DNA of 64,000 nucleotides from positions 27,102,988 through 27,166,987 of the forward strand of contig CM060465.1 in the NCBI GenBank assembly GCA_030544235.1, read 5' to 3'. The stretch is from Lepturacanthus savala. Its lineage: Eukaryota > Chordata > Actinopteri > Scombriformes > Trichiuridae. The position numbers and the translations under genes are program-made. This document shows, piece by piece, positions 48,601 through 61,131 of the stretch (the first letter of the stretch is position 1; each line of letters opens with the position of its first letter). The notes beneath the pieces were generated by a model. The model searched no databases. It had not been told where the DNA came from and saw nothing but the letters and a program-made list of their open reading frames with translations.

Positions 48601-51081
48601 TGGCCAAAGTTGTTTCAGTTTTTTCATGTGTCTAGTTTAACACTTGAAGGTGAATCAGACTGTGCTCGGTTTACTGATTTTATTTCCCTCACCCGCTTGA
48701 AGACTGTAAATTACCAAATATTAGCCCGGGCGTTTTATTTGTTTTAATCACTTAATGGATCAGGCATTTATTTGAGACCAGGTGGCAATTTGGGTCAGGA
48801 GATTAATTCCTTCCTGACAAAAATTATGAAAGATATGGTAATTTACTCAAATTCTTTTATTAAACCAGAGTGACTACTGTATAACTTACATTTTTCAAAA
48901 TTAAGATTTCAGTACTGTAGTTAAACGTCTTGCAGCTGTTCTCCTTATTTCTCCACCATATTTTACAACAGAAAGTCTGAATTTCATGTTGTACTTTCTA
49001 TTTTTTCGTTCCACCGGAGTCATGGAAAATTAAGTGATATTATCCAAAAAGGTGATCTAAACAATCCTAAAAATTATTCTCTGTTGGTTTATCACTATAC
49101 AAACACATTACACACACACACCCATCAGACCCCTTGTCGTTGAGGAGGTGCCTGTTTTTTTTTTGTTTTTTCCCACTATAATTCCAAAATAACAGAATGT
49201 AGAACCATGTGTATAGAGGACTGATATACTTTAGAATAAATAAATACATTCATTTAATTTAGTAGTATTTATTTCATATTATGTGTGTTTTATTTTCCTT
49301 TTGCACATGAATTTTATTTTCCATTTTATATATTGAGGTGACAATGAATAGGTGAAATTAATACATAAATAGATACATTTTAAAATTAATAGATAAAATG
49401 GAAAATCAAATAAATGGGTAAATAAGACACAATTTTATGAATTAAATAAATGCAAATGACACATATGTACATATACTGGTATATTTATTTATGTACGGAG
49501 TCATTATCTGTTTATTCAGGTGTCCTACACTTTCTGTTAGGCAAAAATGATATCATATACATATTGGCAAAAAGTCCAAGCCTGAGTAGAGCTGAAACAA
49601 ATAACCAAGTCATTTTAAAACGGGGAGAACACAGCAGGGAGATGCATCTTCCAACATGTTTTCAGCAAATTCCATCTGTTCAGGACAAACAGTCAGTCAG
49701 AGGGTCTGATTCCATCCAACGTCCCTTTCATTACTTTCAGCCATGACAATCAAATCACTGTAGTGTGTGGAAAGTGATGTGAAGTGACTCATTTCTCTAA
49801 ACGGCACTATCAACCTCAGTACATATAGTAGTATATGATGTCTGATAGTATATATGCAGGTATGGTTCTATTCTCTCAGCTGGTGAGTTTGCAGCCAGGA
49901 ATTATGGGTCAAGCTGTGTGTGATTGTCGGTAAGTGCATGTTGTTTACCTGTAATCTGTGTGTGTGTGTGTGTGTGTGTGTGTAGGTGAGGCTGTTTTTA
50001 AAGTGTGTATGTGTTTGGATGAGTAGACTCGCTTTTATTGCAAGCAGTTGCTACAGCAACGGCAGTGTCCAAGGTTGCTTCTATTGTGCTGCCCACATCT
50101 CTGTAATTGCGTGTGTGTTTTACCGTTATCAGGTAAAAACTTTAAGCAGCGTTAAAGGAGACACGTTTAGTTTTTTTATAATGGAAATGTTCAAAATATT
50201 CTTTAAAATATTTTTTGGATGACTTTCTGACTTCCACTCCATCACGTTTTCCCCTGAACACCAGGTCTTTCATTTCCTGCCAGGAAGAGTTCTTCGGGCA
50301 TCTCTGTGTTTTTTTTTTGGAAGAATCAGTTAGAAAAGGCTGAGAGAAGCTGCAGCATGAAGACTCTGTAGTCCTGTTATTTTGTGCTGTGTATGTGTGT
50401 GTTCATGTACTGCAGCACGCTGAGCTGTAATTAAACCCAGAGAGAAATCTCAACACAGAAGAAACGGAGTGGTTCTGATTCTGCCAGGGCCTCCTCTACC
50501 TCCATTTATTCTTCATCCACATCCTCCTGAGCCTCTTCTTCTCCAGTCTTTTTGTCATATTTCTCTTCCTCTTCCTTTTCCTTTCCATTGTCTTCTGCTT
50601 ACCTTCACCTCCTTGTCCGAAAAGGCATTGAGAGTTCCTCGCTGACTGATTCTTAAAATCCAGCTCGAATTAAAATTCCATTTTTTTTTACAGTCACTGC
50701 TGCAGTAGTTCTTGATGAAATATTGGATTATTTGAACATTTTTAAAAATAACACTTTTTGTACAATTTAGAGGGGAAAAATCACTATTTGGTGGAGCTGT
50801 TAACAACATATAGACGTCTGAAATGTGACCAGACTACATGCTGATTTTGTAATGCACAAGTTTGCTATATTATCCATTGTGTCAAATCTTCACCTGAAAA
50901 GCAACTAAATCTGTCTAATAAATGTAGTGGAGTTAAAAGTATAATATTTCCCTCTGAACTGTAGTGGGGTGGAAGTTAGCATCAAGTATAAATACTCAAG
51001 TAAAGTAGAAGTACCTCAAAATTGTACTTAAATCCCATGTGAAAGGAAAAATACTTTACGATTATAGCTCTCGTTGTGTTG
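45700..51081. other. Intronic stretch with candidate conserved blocks
   Basis: No recognisable exon. Repeat-poor segments at 46430-46780 and 47960-48530 have the texture of conserved non-coding elements (for example gctaatgaggcctgggattg; aattagtcagctctaattgg). A TG microsatellite lies at 49957-49983. Confidence 0.4.
49957..49983 (+). repeat. (TG)n microsatellite
   Basis: About 13 uninterrupted TG units. Confidence 0.9.
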
Positions 51082-51260
51082 TTCACTTATTTAACTATAT
51101 TTGCCAAATAATTACGAACAAAACTCTTCCGTTGTATTTTTTTTTATCTCAAATCAAACACAAAATTTCATGTGACTTTCAGCATCTTTCGGCCCAGAGC
51201 AATTTATTATACATCCACCTGTCAATCAAGGCATGGGGTCCTGCATGTCCTCCACGATAG
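51082..51260 (+). repeat. Dispersed repeat, copy A (paired with 56442-56620)
   Basis: Shares an ordered series with 56442-56620: ttcac, tatatttgccaaataa, gtattttt, cagagca / caaagca, then attatnnnacatccacctg and tcaatcaagg. Same orientation, 5.36 kb apart. Weaker similarity (gtcca...ccaatcaa) may extend both copies by about 150 bp. Confidence 0.7.
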
Positions 51261-51644
51261 AATCCATGTGCTCTCATAGAGAATTGATCTGATGGACGAT
51301 ATCATTGTCTATCATGATGATTCACTATAAACATCATCAACTGCAAATTAAGGGCCCAAACCTGCTCTCAGACGTCCACTGTTCTATGAGCCAATCAAAA
51401 GACGTCACAATACAGATGTTCAATACCCTAGTGCAGTTCTTGAAGAAATGTAGAATCAAAGATCTATTTATCTACACTCAAAGAGTGGACTGATTCATTT
51501 AGGTTTGAATTAAATGCGTTTTACCTGTTATTCATCTCTTTATGAGATGTTAGAAGACCATATTCATTTCCTTTTTTAAAAAAAAGTGAAAAAGTACCTG
51601 CAGAAAACTTAAAAATTACTTAAAAATGCAAAAAAAAATAGCAT

Positions 51645-51716
51645 AACTGCTGGAATATTTATAAGGTTACGCACTCTAGGCTAAAACCTTGGTAACCAAT
51701 ACATATTCCAGCAGTT
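51645..51716. ncRNA. Precursor-microRNA-like long hairpin
   Basis: aactgctggaatat (51645-51658) pairs exactly with atattccagcagtt (51703-51716). Further in, ggttac (51665-51670) pairs with gtaacc (51692-51697). The 72-nt fold with internal loop and large terminal loop has pre-miRNA proportions, but it could equally be the core of a palindromic DNA-transposon remnant. The arm is not a miRNA I recognise. Confidence 0.3.
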
Positions 51717-52119
51717 AGCAAGAGTTTTTTATTTGTATTCATAGGTCATACAGTATGTATTACAGTATTATCTGTGTGTTACATTCCTGTAGATATATAA
51801 TAAAAAAGTAAATAATAAATAAAGAGTCATTTTCCAGCACATTTTAACAATATTACATGATACATGACAATTTTGACCAGGATAATTGTGATAATGAAAT
51901 TTTTAATACTTTACATTTCCACCCTTGACTTCATCATAACAGCCAGCCTTTGTGTTTGTTGGTTTTATTTCATTTTTGTAGGTTTTTCCTTTTTCCCCAC
52001 AACTTTAATCTCTGATATTCTAATAAATCCAGCTGGCAGTTTTCACACCAACTCTCCACCACCTGCAGCTCAGACAGAGCCCAAAAAAAAGATGCAAATG
52101 TGAGCAAAAAAAAAAAAAT

Positions 52120-52349
52120 CGCATTTCGAAATCCTGAATAATTTCATTAAAATGGAAAACAAGTTCATCAGAGTCCAGAGCCTCCAGAGGAGATTAGCCT
52201 GTGATGTTCAAACAGGGGGCGTGGGCCTCTGCAGTGACAAATCCTGACACGCTTTCATCCCTCATAAGGTCAGAATCAGCATCGAAGTCTTTGATCAGGA
52301 CATCAGACGCCATCAGCTCTCTGCTGAAGGATTCCTCACTGAAGACGCT
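52120..52349 (-). pseudogene. Exon-like minus-strand segment of unknown origin
   Basis: On the minus strand a plausible acceptor (tggatttcacag) precedes an open frame with protein-like composition: FSEESFSREL, LMASDVLIKDFDADSDLM and RDESVSGFVTAEAHA. It runs to an in-frame taa at 52194-52196. The same frame then continues SPLEALD, SDELVFHFNEIIQDFEMR, until a T-rich run near 52120. No standard donor (gt) is evident. I do not recognise the protein. It may be a decayed exon or retrocopy with one nonsense change, or chance. The acidic, non-repetitive character over about 75 codons is unusual for intron. Confidence 0.35.
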
Positions 52350-52744
52350 CTGTGAAATCCAGGATTCAATATAAAAAAGCATTCCTGTGGGATTTCTGGA
52401 AGATTCTGTTTTTTGTCAGAAGATGTTTGTTTCAGATAAAGCAGATTTCTGATCCCCTAAATGTTGCAGTTTGACCCAAACCGATCTGCGCTGCTTTTTA
52501 ATCACCGCTGCAACACGCTTTGTCTCACTTTACATTGTTTGTTCTTCTATACATCACATTTAGTCTGAGCACACTTTCAGAATAGAAATGAATTCACAGT
52601 CTGCATGACGGCACATGAAATCAAGTTAAAGATGCTTCAAGTTGATAACAACTTTGTGGGACTGACTGAGAGTGATTTAAAGGCCACTTGTAGTTTCACA
52701 CAAACGTTTAGCCTGTAATATTTTTGTACTCGCCAACTTATTTT

Positions 52745-53330
52745 TCTTTTAATTTAACCTTTATTTAACCAGTTTTAATAAACCCATTGAGATTAAGATC
52801 TCTTTTCGAAGGGTGACATGGCCAAAAGGTCAGCAACACACATTACAAAACTAGAAAAAGATAAAATAAACAACTACTTTTAATTAAATACTATACTAAA
52901 AACTAAAGTGCAGCAGAAACACGTTGTTGATAAAGTACAACACATGTTAACATTCAAAATATAAAGTGTGGTAGTTACAAAAATAGGAAGTTAAAATGCA
53001 AAGCTGCAGTAGTTTACAGTAAAGAAAATTTAAAATATATGTAATATATTAACATTTAAAACAAAGTGTGGTAGTTATAAAAACAGGAGGTTAAAATGCA
53101 AAGGTGCAGTAGGATACAGTAAATTTAAAAACACAGGGACTGACTGATAGACTCTTTTTCCATAAAATGGAACAGAACATTCTAAATGAAACAAGTTCAG
53201 GCATTTTAAGCCATTTAATATCTGAGATGTGCAGGCAAAAATAACAGTAACAGAAAATTTAAGGTCTGATGATTCAAGCTTTTTTAAGGAACCAAAAGAC
53301 AAGAAATTGAAGTGACATTTAGCCTTCGAA
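52745..53330. repeat. Composite fish repeat with internal tandem duplication
   Basis: It opens with tttaacctttatttaaccag and cccattgagattaagatctc, then ggccaaaaggtcagcaacac, wording of a very common fish repeat. Inside, gtgtggtagttacaaaaata with ggaagttaaaatgcaaagct (from about 52967) recurs as gtgtggtagttataaaaaca with ggaggttaaaatgcaaaggt (from about 53066). That is a direct duplication of period near 99 bp. Class uncertain. Confidence 0.6.
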
Positions 53331-53490
53331 TGTCTGGGGTTTATGGGGAATTGGGTTCAATAGACTGAAGATATTAGATCGTTTATCACAAAGCTACCAT
53401 CCTCAACTAAATATATGAAGTGAAACTCTTGACTGGCTGGATTGTTAGTCTCTGGCATAGTTAAACATGTTGGTGGGATTTTGAATGAAC

Positions 53491-53492
<2 letters not shown>

Positions 53493-53535
<43 letters not shown>
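53493..53535. repeat. (TA)n microsatellite
   Basis: 43 bp of uninterrupted alternating TA. Confidence 0.95.
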
Positions 53536-53537
<2 letters not shown>

Positions 53538-54793
53538 ACCCAATCCAGGCAGCAATTAAGGTATTTGGCTAAGTGTTGTAAATGCCCTGTGGCATAATCC
53601 CGTAATTTCCACAATGTTAGATTCTCAGGTTACAAACTGCAGCATTGCTCCCACCGTCTGTTAGTGTCTGATCACTCTGCTCAATATTTCTTTATTACTT
53701 TTCTATTACCTTCATCAGATTTCATCACATCCTTTATTTTTTCCGTGCTCAGCGCGGGATATTTTAATTCATAATTCATTAGTCTGCCGATTAATGCAAA
53801 CATATCTGGAGACTACAGCAGCAGTGAAAAACATAGTTTATTTCCCGGTGGGAGCAGGATCCCCTGCTTTGTGCTTCTATGATTGCTTTAAACAAGGTCT
53901 TAAACTAGACTGCAGCTCTACTAATGAAGCTCCCACGAGGCTTCCTCCAATTCAGAGCAAACTGACTCCATCTTAACCAGTCTGTTCTAGTTTTTTTTTA
54001 TTCGGGAAAGTGTGGACCAACCGAACAGCGGGCTAACTGCTCTGCTCCCCTTTGGGCACCGGGGTTGACAGTTAGAGCCAATTTGGTATTTATGAATTCA
54101 GAGCTCTGCCGTGTAGCATGCAGAGGCCGGCCTGTATAGAGGCTCTTTGAATAAATAAGCTGTCACCTTTGGTGGAAAGGAACAAGTGCAGCCTTACACT
54201 GTCTGGTGAAAATCATTTCCTAACCCGTGACAAGATATGAAAGGAAGCATGTTTCATGTCTGTGTGCTCTTTTGAGGAAAAAGAGATGGGTTCTGACTGA
54301 GCTCAAAATAACTCTCCTGCTGCAGAGCAGGGAGAAGAAGAAATCAAATCTCTGATCGGCCTCCCGTGTCAGATCCAGGGGGGCGAATCCACGTCTCTCA
54401 GCCTGATTCGTCTGCTTCTAGTTCCCTGCGTGATCTCCCTCGACGTCCGTTGGTAGCCTTAAAAACAGAGTGGGCTCATCAGGAGGGGGGACCTTAAAGA
54501 GACAAGAGCTAATAATACAGCCACACTAGCACTCTTTTCATTTGAAAACAAGCATTTTAGCATCATTTGGGAGTAAATCTCTGTCCTCTGTTCTGAAAAA
54601 CAAATATCACATTCACCGGGCATGCACATGCTAGTGTGAACAGGAAGCCAATAGCCTATAGTGGGAACCTTCCTCTTCAGTGTAAATATGCAGCTGGAAA
54701 TGAATAAAATATGTCTTCTTTTAAAGATTGAACCATTAGTTCACCAATGTTTTGTCGTCTGAAGCTAAAGGAAACAGTCATGAGTTCAAATGA
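53536..54793. promoter_or_regulatory. Repeat-poor stretch, possible conserved non-coding DNA
   Basis: The part at 53990-54190 (for example ttgggcaccggggttgacag, ggtatttatgaattcagagc, aataaataagctgtcacctt) lacks repeat signatures and resembles conserved non-coding sequence. Nothing coding was recognised. Confidence 0.25.
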
Positions 54794-55045
54794 TTAAGAA
54801 AATGCAAATATTGTGGTATCTAGTGTCAGGTTTGAGGTGGGCACAGCATAATCACGGAGGAAGAAGCTGTTCTTCATTCTGCTTGTTCGGGTTGTAACAC
54901 TCCTGTATCTCCTTCCTGAAAGCAGGAGGGAGAACAGGCTGCAGGATGTGTGATCAGGGTCTTTGATGAAGCAGCGTTGGTGGTAAGTCTCCAGCAGGGA
55001 GGGCGGAGGGGAGCCAATGATCTTCCCCGCTGTCTTCACTATCAT
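54794..55045 (-). pseudogene. LINE ORF2 C-terminal fragment
   Basis: The minus-strand frame reads KIIGSPPPSLLETYHQRC, then IKDPDHTSCSLFSLL, LSGRRYRSVTTRTSRMKNSF. This is the characteristic extreme C-terminal region of fish non-LTR retrotransposon ORF2 proteins (pattern ..DP.HP...LF..LPSGRR.R....RT.R..NSFF). The reverse transcriptase and endonuclease are absent, so the copy is heavily truncated. It adjoins an inverted copy of part of itself. Confidence 0.75.
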
Positions 55046-55099
55046 GTTTAGTTAGTGCAGACAGTGGAGAAGATCATTGGCTCCCTTCTGCCCTCCCTG
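54995..55099. repeat. Inverted repeat inside LINE remnant (41-bp arms)
   Basis: 54995-55035 is the reverse complement of 55059-55099 at 37 of 41 positions, with a 23-nt spacer. Shared core: gaagatcattggctccc. One arm belongs to the minus-strand LINE fragment; the other is the same LINE stretch in + orientation. Confidence 0.9.
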
Positions 55100-56441
55100 A
55101 ATAAAACCAGTGTGTATTTGCGTCGGCTTGTCATGTTTCAGATGTCTGAGTTGTCAACAGAAACATTTACGGTTTAACATCAATGAACATTTAAATGATC
55201 CAGCATTTCACCAAACATCAAAGATCAGAGGAAAAGGGTCAGATTTATCTGGTGACCCTTTTTGAAGGGCCGACCCCTGTAAAACATTACTCGGTACTTT
55301 AGATTGTGGTATTTCTAAGTTAAAGATCTGAGTTCTTCTTCCACCACTGATTGTGAGGATCTGACTTTTATCGTTAATGTTTCACCTACTTACTCACTTG
55401 CTATTGAACATTCTGCACATCCAGATAATGGATGAAACCGTGTGTTATGGATCGTCTGCATTTGAAGAAGAAGAAACACACGCTGCATTAACAAATCCAG
55501 ACAGAAATGGAAAATAGTTCCAATAGCTGTTTCCAACAGTTTTAACTAATTTCAAGGGGAATATCTTTTAAAAGGTTTGATGGTTACATCGGGCAGATAT
55601 CTGACAGAGACGGATGGGTTTCACAATTAGACCCTTATAGAGACATTAAGCTGCCACCAAGGCTCCTCTCTGGAGGGAATCACCACCAGTACCTTGCTTT
55701 AACAGAGTGAAAACGGTTAACATGTCTAACTTTGCCAGATGTGTCTTCATACTGGGGTTTGTACTATGCCCAGTGAGAGAGAACTTCTGTCTGAACCCAG
55801 AGTATATCAGAGAATCTAATCAGATTTTTGGCTCTGCTCAATTCTGTAGTCTATAATTACTACTGCCAAACTTCCGCACATTACTAATTACAGAGACGCC
55901 TCTGTACTTGTTGGGATTGAATTTGTCTCCGTTGTTGAAGAACGGTGGGATCAGCTTTCAGGGCAATTAAGCACATTTAGTACCAAGTTGAATATCTCTA
56001 GGATGGCCAATTGACAATTTCAGCTCATATGTTTTAACATCTCATTTAAGATGCTATGCATCACATGCTTTTTTTTTGTTCTGCAGACCCTTTAGTTTGT
56101 TATCAAGTTCTAATTCTATAATCAAGCTATTCAGCAGTGTCTGATAATTATTATTTACATTTAGATTATTAAAACCCCTTCAGGGTTTTTATTTTCTGAA
56201 ATCTGTTCTTGAGTCTGATGTATCATTTTTCATAGACTGTTCATAGTTAACACTTCTTGGTAAATAAGCTCCAGTTTTACCAGAATGTATTGTATTTGAT
56301 CCAACATACTTAATTGAACATAATTAGTTTTGTAAATGCTCTTCTTAATTATCATATTGTTCGTGTGCTTTTGGTTTGAGATTGTCCTTTTGAAAAGAAA
56401 ACTGTTTTTTTAATCCTTTTAGACCACATCTGTGATTATAT

Positions 56442-56620
56442 TATTCACGTACTTTACTATATTTGCCAAATAAAATTCCCCCCAAAAAATCAGTTCTTTG
56501 TATTTTTATTCAAAATTAATCACATTTCCTTCTGGTAATTTCTCCTCTTGCCCAAAGCAGTTTTAACCAATATTATCATTACATCCACCTGTCAATCAAG
56601 GTGAGTGGTCCTTCATGATA
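56442..56620 (+). repeat. Dispersed repeat, copy B (paired with 51082-51260)
   Basis: Second copy of the unit at 51082-51260: attcacgtactttactatat, tgccaaataa, gcccaaagcagttttaacc and acatccacctgtcaatcaag. Same orientation. Confidence 0.7.
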
Positions 56621-59600
56621 GAGAGTAAGATGAACGTTAGTAGCTGTGTGATTCGTCCTGCACAAGCTAAGATATGTCCATACCTCTTCATGGTCCAATC
56701 AATCATTAATACTATGCTCGACACATCCTTTGAATATGTGGTTAATGTTTACAAGACAGCTCTAAACATTCTGAATTCTGGATTAGAAAGGAGTTCACTG
56801 CTTCTTGGTGCTACTTCAGGCTGTTTTGTGCCCATCTGTAGTGGCGTCTTTATTTTATGCAGCTTGCAGGGCTGAGAATTACCTGTATCTGCTCCTTTTG
56901 AGATTCAAAGTAAGTAAAGTCAACCTCATTTCCATGTTCCGGGCCTGGAAAGGAAAAATCTCCTCCAAAAATCTCCTCATTTAAATATGGAGATTTTACT
57001 GCAGGGATATAAATTGCCCATAAAAAAATGCAGTGGAAATTATATTTGCTTTAAATGTTTAACCATATGTGATATTTCTCTTTTTTCATTATTTCTATTG
57101 ACTGATAGTTCAGATTTATACTATCAGTCGTAGATAGACTCTCTGAGGCAACATCACTAACCTTGTCAAAGGTTTCTATTTTGTAAGCCAAATAATTAAA
57201 GACTTTGAAACCTCAATATTCCAAACATGTAGCACACAAAACGTACGCTGTGGAAATCAAAGTGTTTTGATAGAATGTGGCAGAAAGGTGATAAGGTGAG
57301 CAGCTGTAGAAAGGAAAGGGGAGTGGGGGAGTGGGGTAAGAGAGAAGATAAACAAAGAGCAGTAGTAGTTAAAAAAAAATGGATTTTCATGGATCACCTA
57401 GAACAATCCTGGGCTCACCAAAGTGTGTTGATCCCCGGAGTGTGTTTGGAAGAAAAGTTTGTCGGGCTTACATTGGATAAACTAGGAGAGATGTTCCATG
57501 CCTTTGGAACTCAACAAAGAGAAGCTACGGGCTAAGTCTTTCTGTCTGTAACCAACTTCACTGCCCTTTCCCAGCCCCTCCTCCCCACTCCAGTCCTCAG
57601 TGGCTCAGACTCAGTGAAAGAGGTCACCTGTTTCTTCAAACCATCCATCTGTCTCTCTCTCTCTATCTCTTTATCTGTCTCTCCTGGTTTAGTTCTTTCA
57701 CCTCTTCTGACAACAGCCTGCAACAACCTCTCTGCTCTGGTTCTCTTCCTTTTGCCGCCTGTCACTGAACAGCACAACTCTCATCCTTGAGTACATGTTT
57801 TTTGATGGAATGTCTGTATGCTTTCTGGCCTTTTCATTTCGTGTTCCATTTGTTGTTGTAAGAGCTGTACTGGGTTTTTGTTTGGTGTCCTGAGCTCCAC
57901 CACCTCTACTTCTGAATGGGTGAAGTGCTCTTTCAGTAACTGTCCTGGGAAGGTTTGTGTTGCCCCTGTACCATGACTTTACCACTTCTGTATAGTAATT
58001 TAATCAGACTAGACTAGACGAAAACATATTCATCAACAATCTTTTTTTTCATGATGAAGACGAGACAAAGACCAGACGAAATTAATGCCTTTAACCCCTG
58101 ACTGAGACTTAATCAACACACATTTTCTGCTGGTAAAAAAAGACAAGACAAAATCTACTATACAGTAAAAGCTTTAAATTTTTTTTTTTTTCGGGGCCTT
58201 TCATCCTTATTTTGCCAGACAAAGCAGTACCACTGGGAACCGTGGGGGCCACGTTGCTGTCACTACCCGATACATAGCCTAAATCCAGTTTGAGAAGAAA
58301 AAGACACAGCTAGCCTCTCTGCCACACTCAACGCTGTGTGAGTTTTTGTGCTGGATGTGAGGTGCCACTCGGTGCACCAAGTCATCAAATACCCCAGCTG
58401 ATATCTGTAAATATTGGAAATGGCGCTTAGTGTCAATAGATCGCACAGGAAGGATAAGAGGAAAAAAGTTCTCTGTCCTCCAGCCGTGATGGATTTAAAA
58501 ACTTTACCAACCGCCACCTCTTACCACACCTTAGTTTTCTTCTTTTATTTAAGTTGTACATAATCAAGATCTCCTATACAATCGTCATGTTTGATGATAT
58601 AAAGTTTTGACTCTGAACTGCTCCCTGGCGGATATATTGATTGACATACCAGCAAATGTAAAGGAGGCATGAAAGTATGTGGGCAGTGACAGTAACAGAT
58701 GCATACAATGTTGTCCATACGTGGAGCATAAATGAGGTTTGTGCCACCTCATTAGTTCTAGAATTGATATCTAGAAGGTGTTTAGTAGGATAACATTTTT
58801 TTTTCGTATTCGGTGACGGTCATTTGTTAAAGATAGCATGGAAGAGGGAAGAGACTTGAGCATGTATAAATTCAGTCATAGACAAACAGAAAACTTTTTT
58901 TTTTTGCATGTAAATTGCTTTACAAATCTTTATAAAGTCACAGACAGCCCCTTTAAGAAGCTCCTGTGGAATGTGCTTCTCCCTGCGTTGTGTTTAAGGT
59001 CTGGTGGGCAATAGATGTTGATGATGCCGCTCTGCTCTGGGCAGTGAAGGAAGGCCGACTGCTGTTTTCAATGGCTCATTGGTCATCGGCATTTGTTGAT
59101 TTCCCTATTGTTCCCTCCCTCATAGCCACAATCTGCAGCTCTTGTCACGGTTTCTTTGGGAAACTTTCCTTTCTTCCTCTTGTCCAGTTTGACTTTCCCG
59201 TTGTCCTTTATCTTATGTTTAAACTGTCCAAATTTTTCCTTATTCCTCTCTATTTTAATGACCAAAGTACATGCAAATCTAGGAGCCCGTGCAGTACATG
59301 GCTCCCCTCTTTTGAATTCTAGTCTCATCATCTCACCATCCCACCGGAGGCTTTTTCCCCATTACCTGATAAAAGATACAACTGTCATTATGTCTTTGTA
59401 TTTTTATCAGCAACCCCATGTAACGATTGAATTTATCCAAAGAACAGGCTGAATACAGTGGGATTTTTTAACATTAGAGGGTAAATCAAGGGCAAATCAA
59501 ACTAGCTTTCAGATGCATACTGAGCCATAAAGCTGTTATAGCTGAAGCATTTGGCAACCAATTAACCTATTTCACATTTAGGAGACATTTTAAGTGCTTT

Positions 59601-60882
59601 GGTAGCTCTGGCTTGGTCTACAGCTAACTTGCCGTTTGATGCTGAGCAGGTAGAGCACAGTGAAAACCGTGCTGCAACTGCTGCAGCCCAAAATGCAAAA
59701 TAGTTGGAGTTCTGGTGAGGTATGATAAAATCTTTAATAAGCTTTATTACCAGCACCAAATGCAAATATGTACTCTCACTTTTGCTTATGAGGTCAAATA
59801 TTTCCACATTGTCTTACTGCACACTGTAACTAATTATAGTTTCATACTTGCTTGTTTTATAAACATATTAAATTTGACATTGTTTGCGGTATCTACTACA
59901 GACAATGCAGCTTAAACAATCCCCCCCCCGTTATCTTTAATTTCATGGGGGAAAAAGGCATTGTTCTTTCTTAATGGTGCAGATTCATATTTTGAACGAA
60001 TATTGTTTCTTAAATTAGCTGGAGGAGAAATCCGTTTGTTCCAGGATGCTGATAACAAAATAGCAGGTTAATAGAAGACAAAGAGGCATAATTAGAATCT
60101 GTGGATGCTGGAGTTTGACTATTGAAAGGTTCTTTTCTTTCTATTGTAAACATCCTGACTCGTGGGCAGGATGCTGGTGTTGTGTTTCCACCTCAGTAAC
60201 CTGCAGCATCGAGGCCGCTCGGTCGGCCCGTCTGCACTGACGCTAGGGAACTATCGATCAGCAGAGTTAATTATTATGGTTATCTGATGTTCCTCAACCT
60301 GCACCTTAAGGGCATTTATATGCCCATGGAGATAATGGTGGAGATTCAGATCAACGCACACATCTGTCTCTCCCTTCACCCTCGTACACACATATACTGT
60401 ATATCCATCAAGCTGTTGGAAGCAGCGTGTTGACCAGGAAATGTCAGTCACATCACCCACAAGCGATGTGAAGTGTCGATGGTGTAGGTGCTGGGGTTCC
60501 TTTATCCTCTCTGATTCTTTTAATAACATTGTTTTCATATCCACACCGCCTGTCAAATACTATCTCAAGCAATAATTGATCGCTCCCTTCTTAATTTCCT
60601 CATGCAGTCACATGATAGATAGGTGAGGGTGATGATCAGAGTATTAATCATGTGGCTTTGTATGGAACTTTGGCACTAAATAGACTTTAACTTTGAAAGA
60701 TATCTACTTGATTTGACACATTTGGATGGCTGAAGTTTTTATTACTAGCTTGCTATTATTTTAAGATGGACACAGAACACTGTAAACCCATCCTTTAAGA
60801 AAGTAGTAACTTTAGTCGAAACCACAATCATTCTCTAAACCCTACCAAACCTTACTATGATGTTGTTGAATCATAAAATGTC

Positions 60883-60921
60883 AAGAGTGATATGACATAT
60901 CACTCTTTCAAGAGTGATATG
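60883..60921. repeat. Short inverted plus direct repeat cluster
   Basis: aagagtgatat (60883-60893) pairs exactly with atatcactctt (60897-60907), and tcaagagtgatatg recurs directly at 60908-60921. Three copies of one word therefore lie in 41 bp. Confidence 0.85.
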
Positions 60922-61131
60922 TTTTTTGAGACACATATACCAGACCAATATACAAAATACAGAAAACAAATAGAAATATCATAATTTCTGCCAATCTCAG
61001 CTGTACTTTGAATTAATCTCAATTTTGCATGCAAAATACCACATTTTACATTACATTAGCACACTGAATGCTTGCATTTCGACTGTTTGCATGTGAGGAG
61101 TGGTGCACTGGTTCGCTTCCTTCGATATTCC

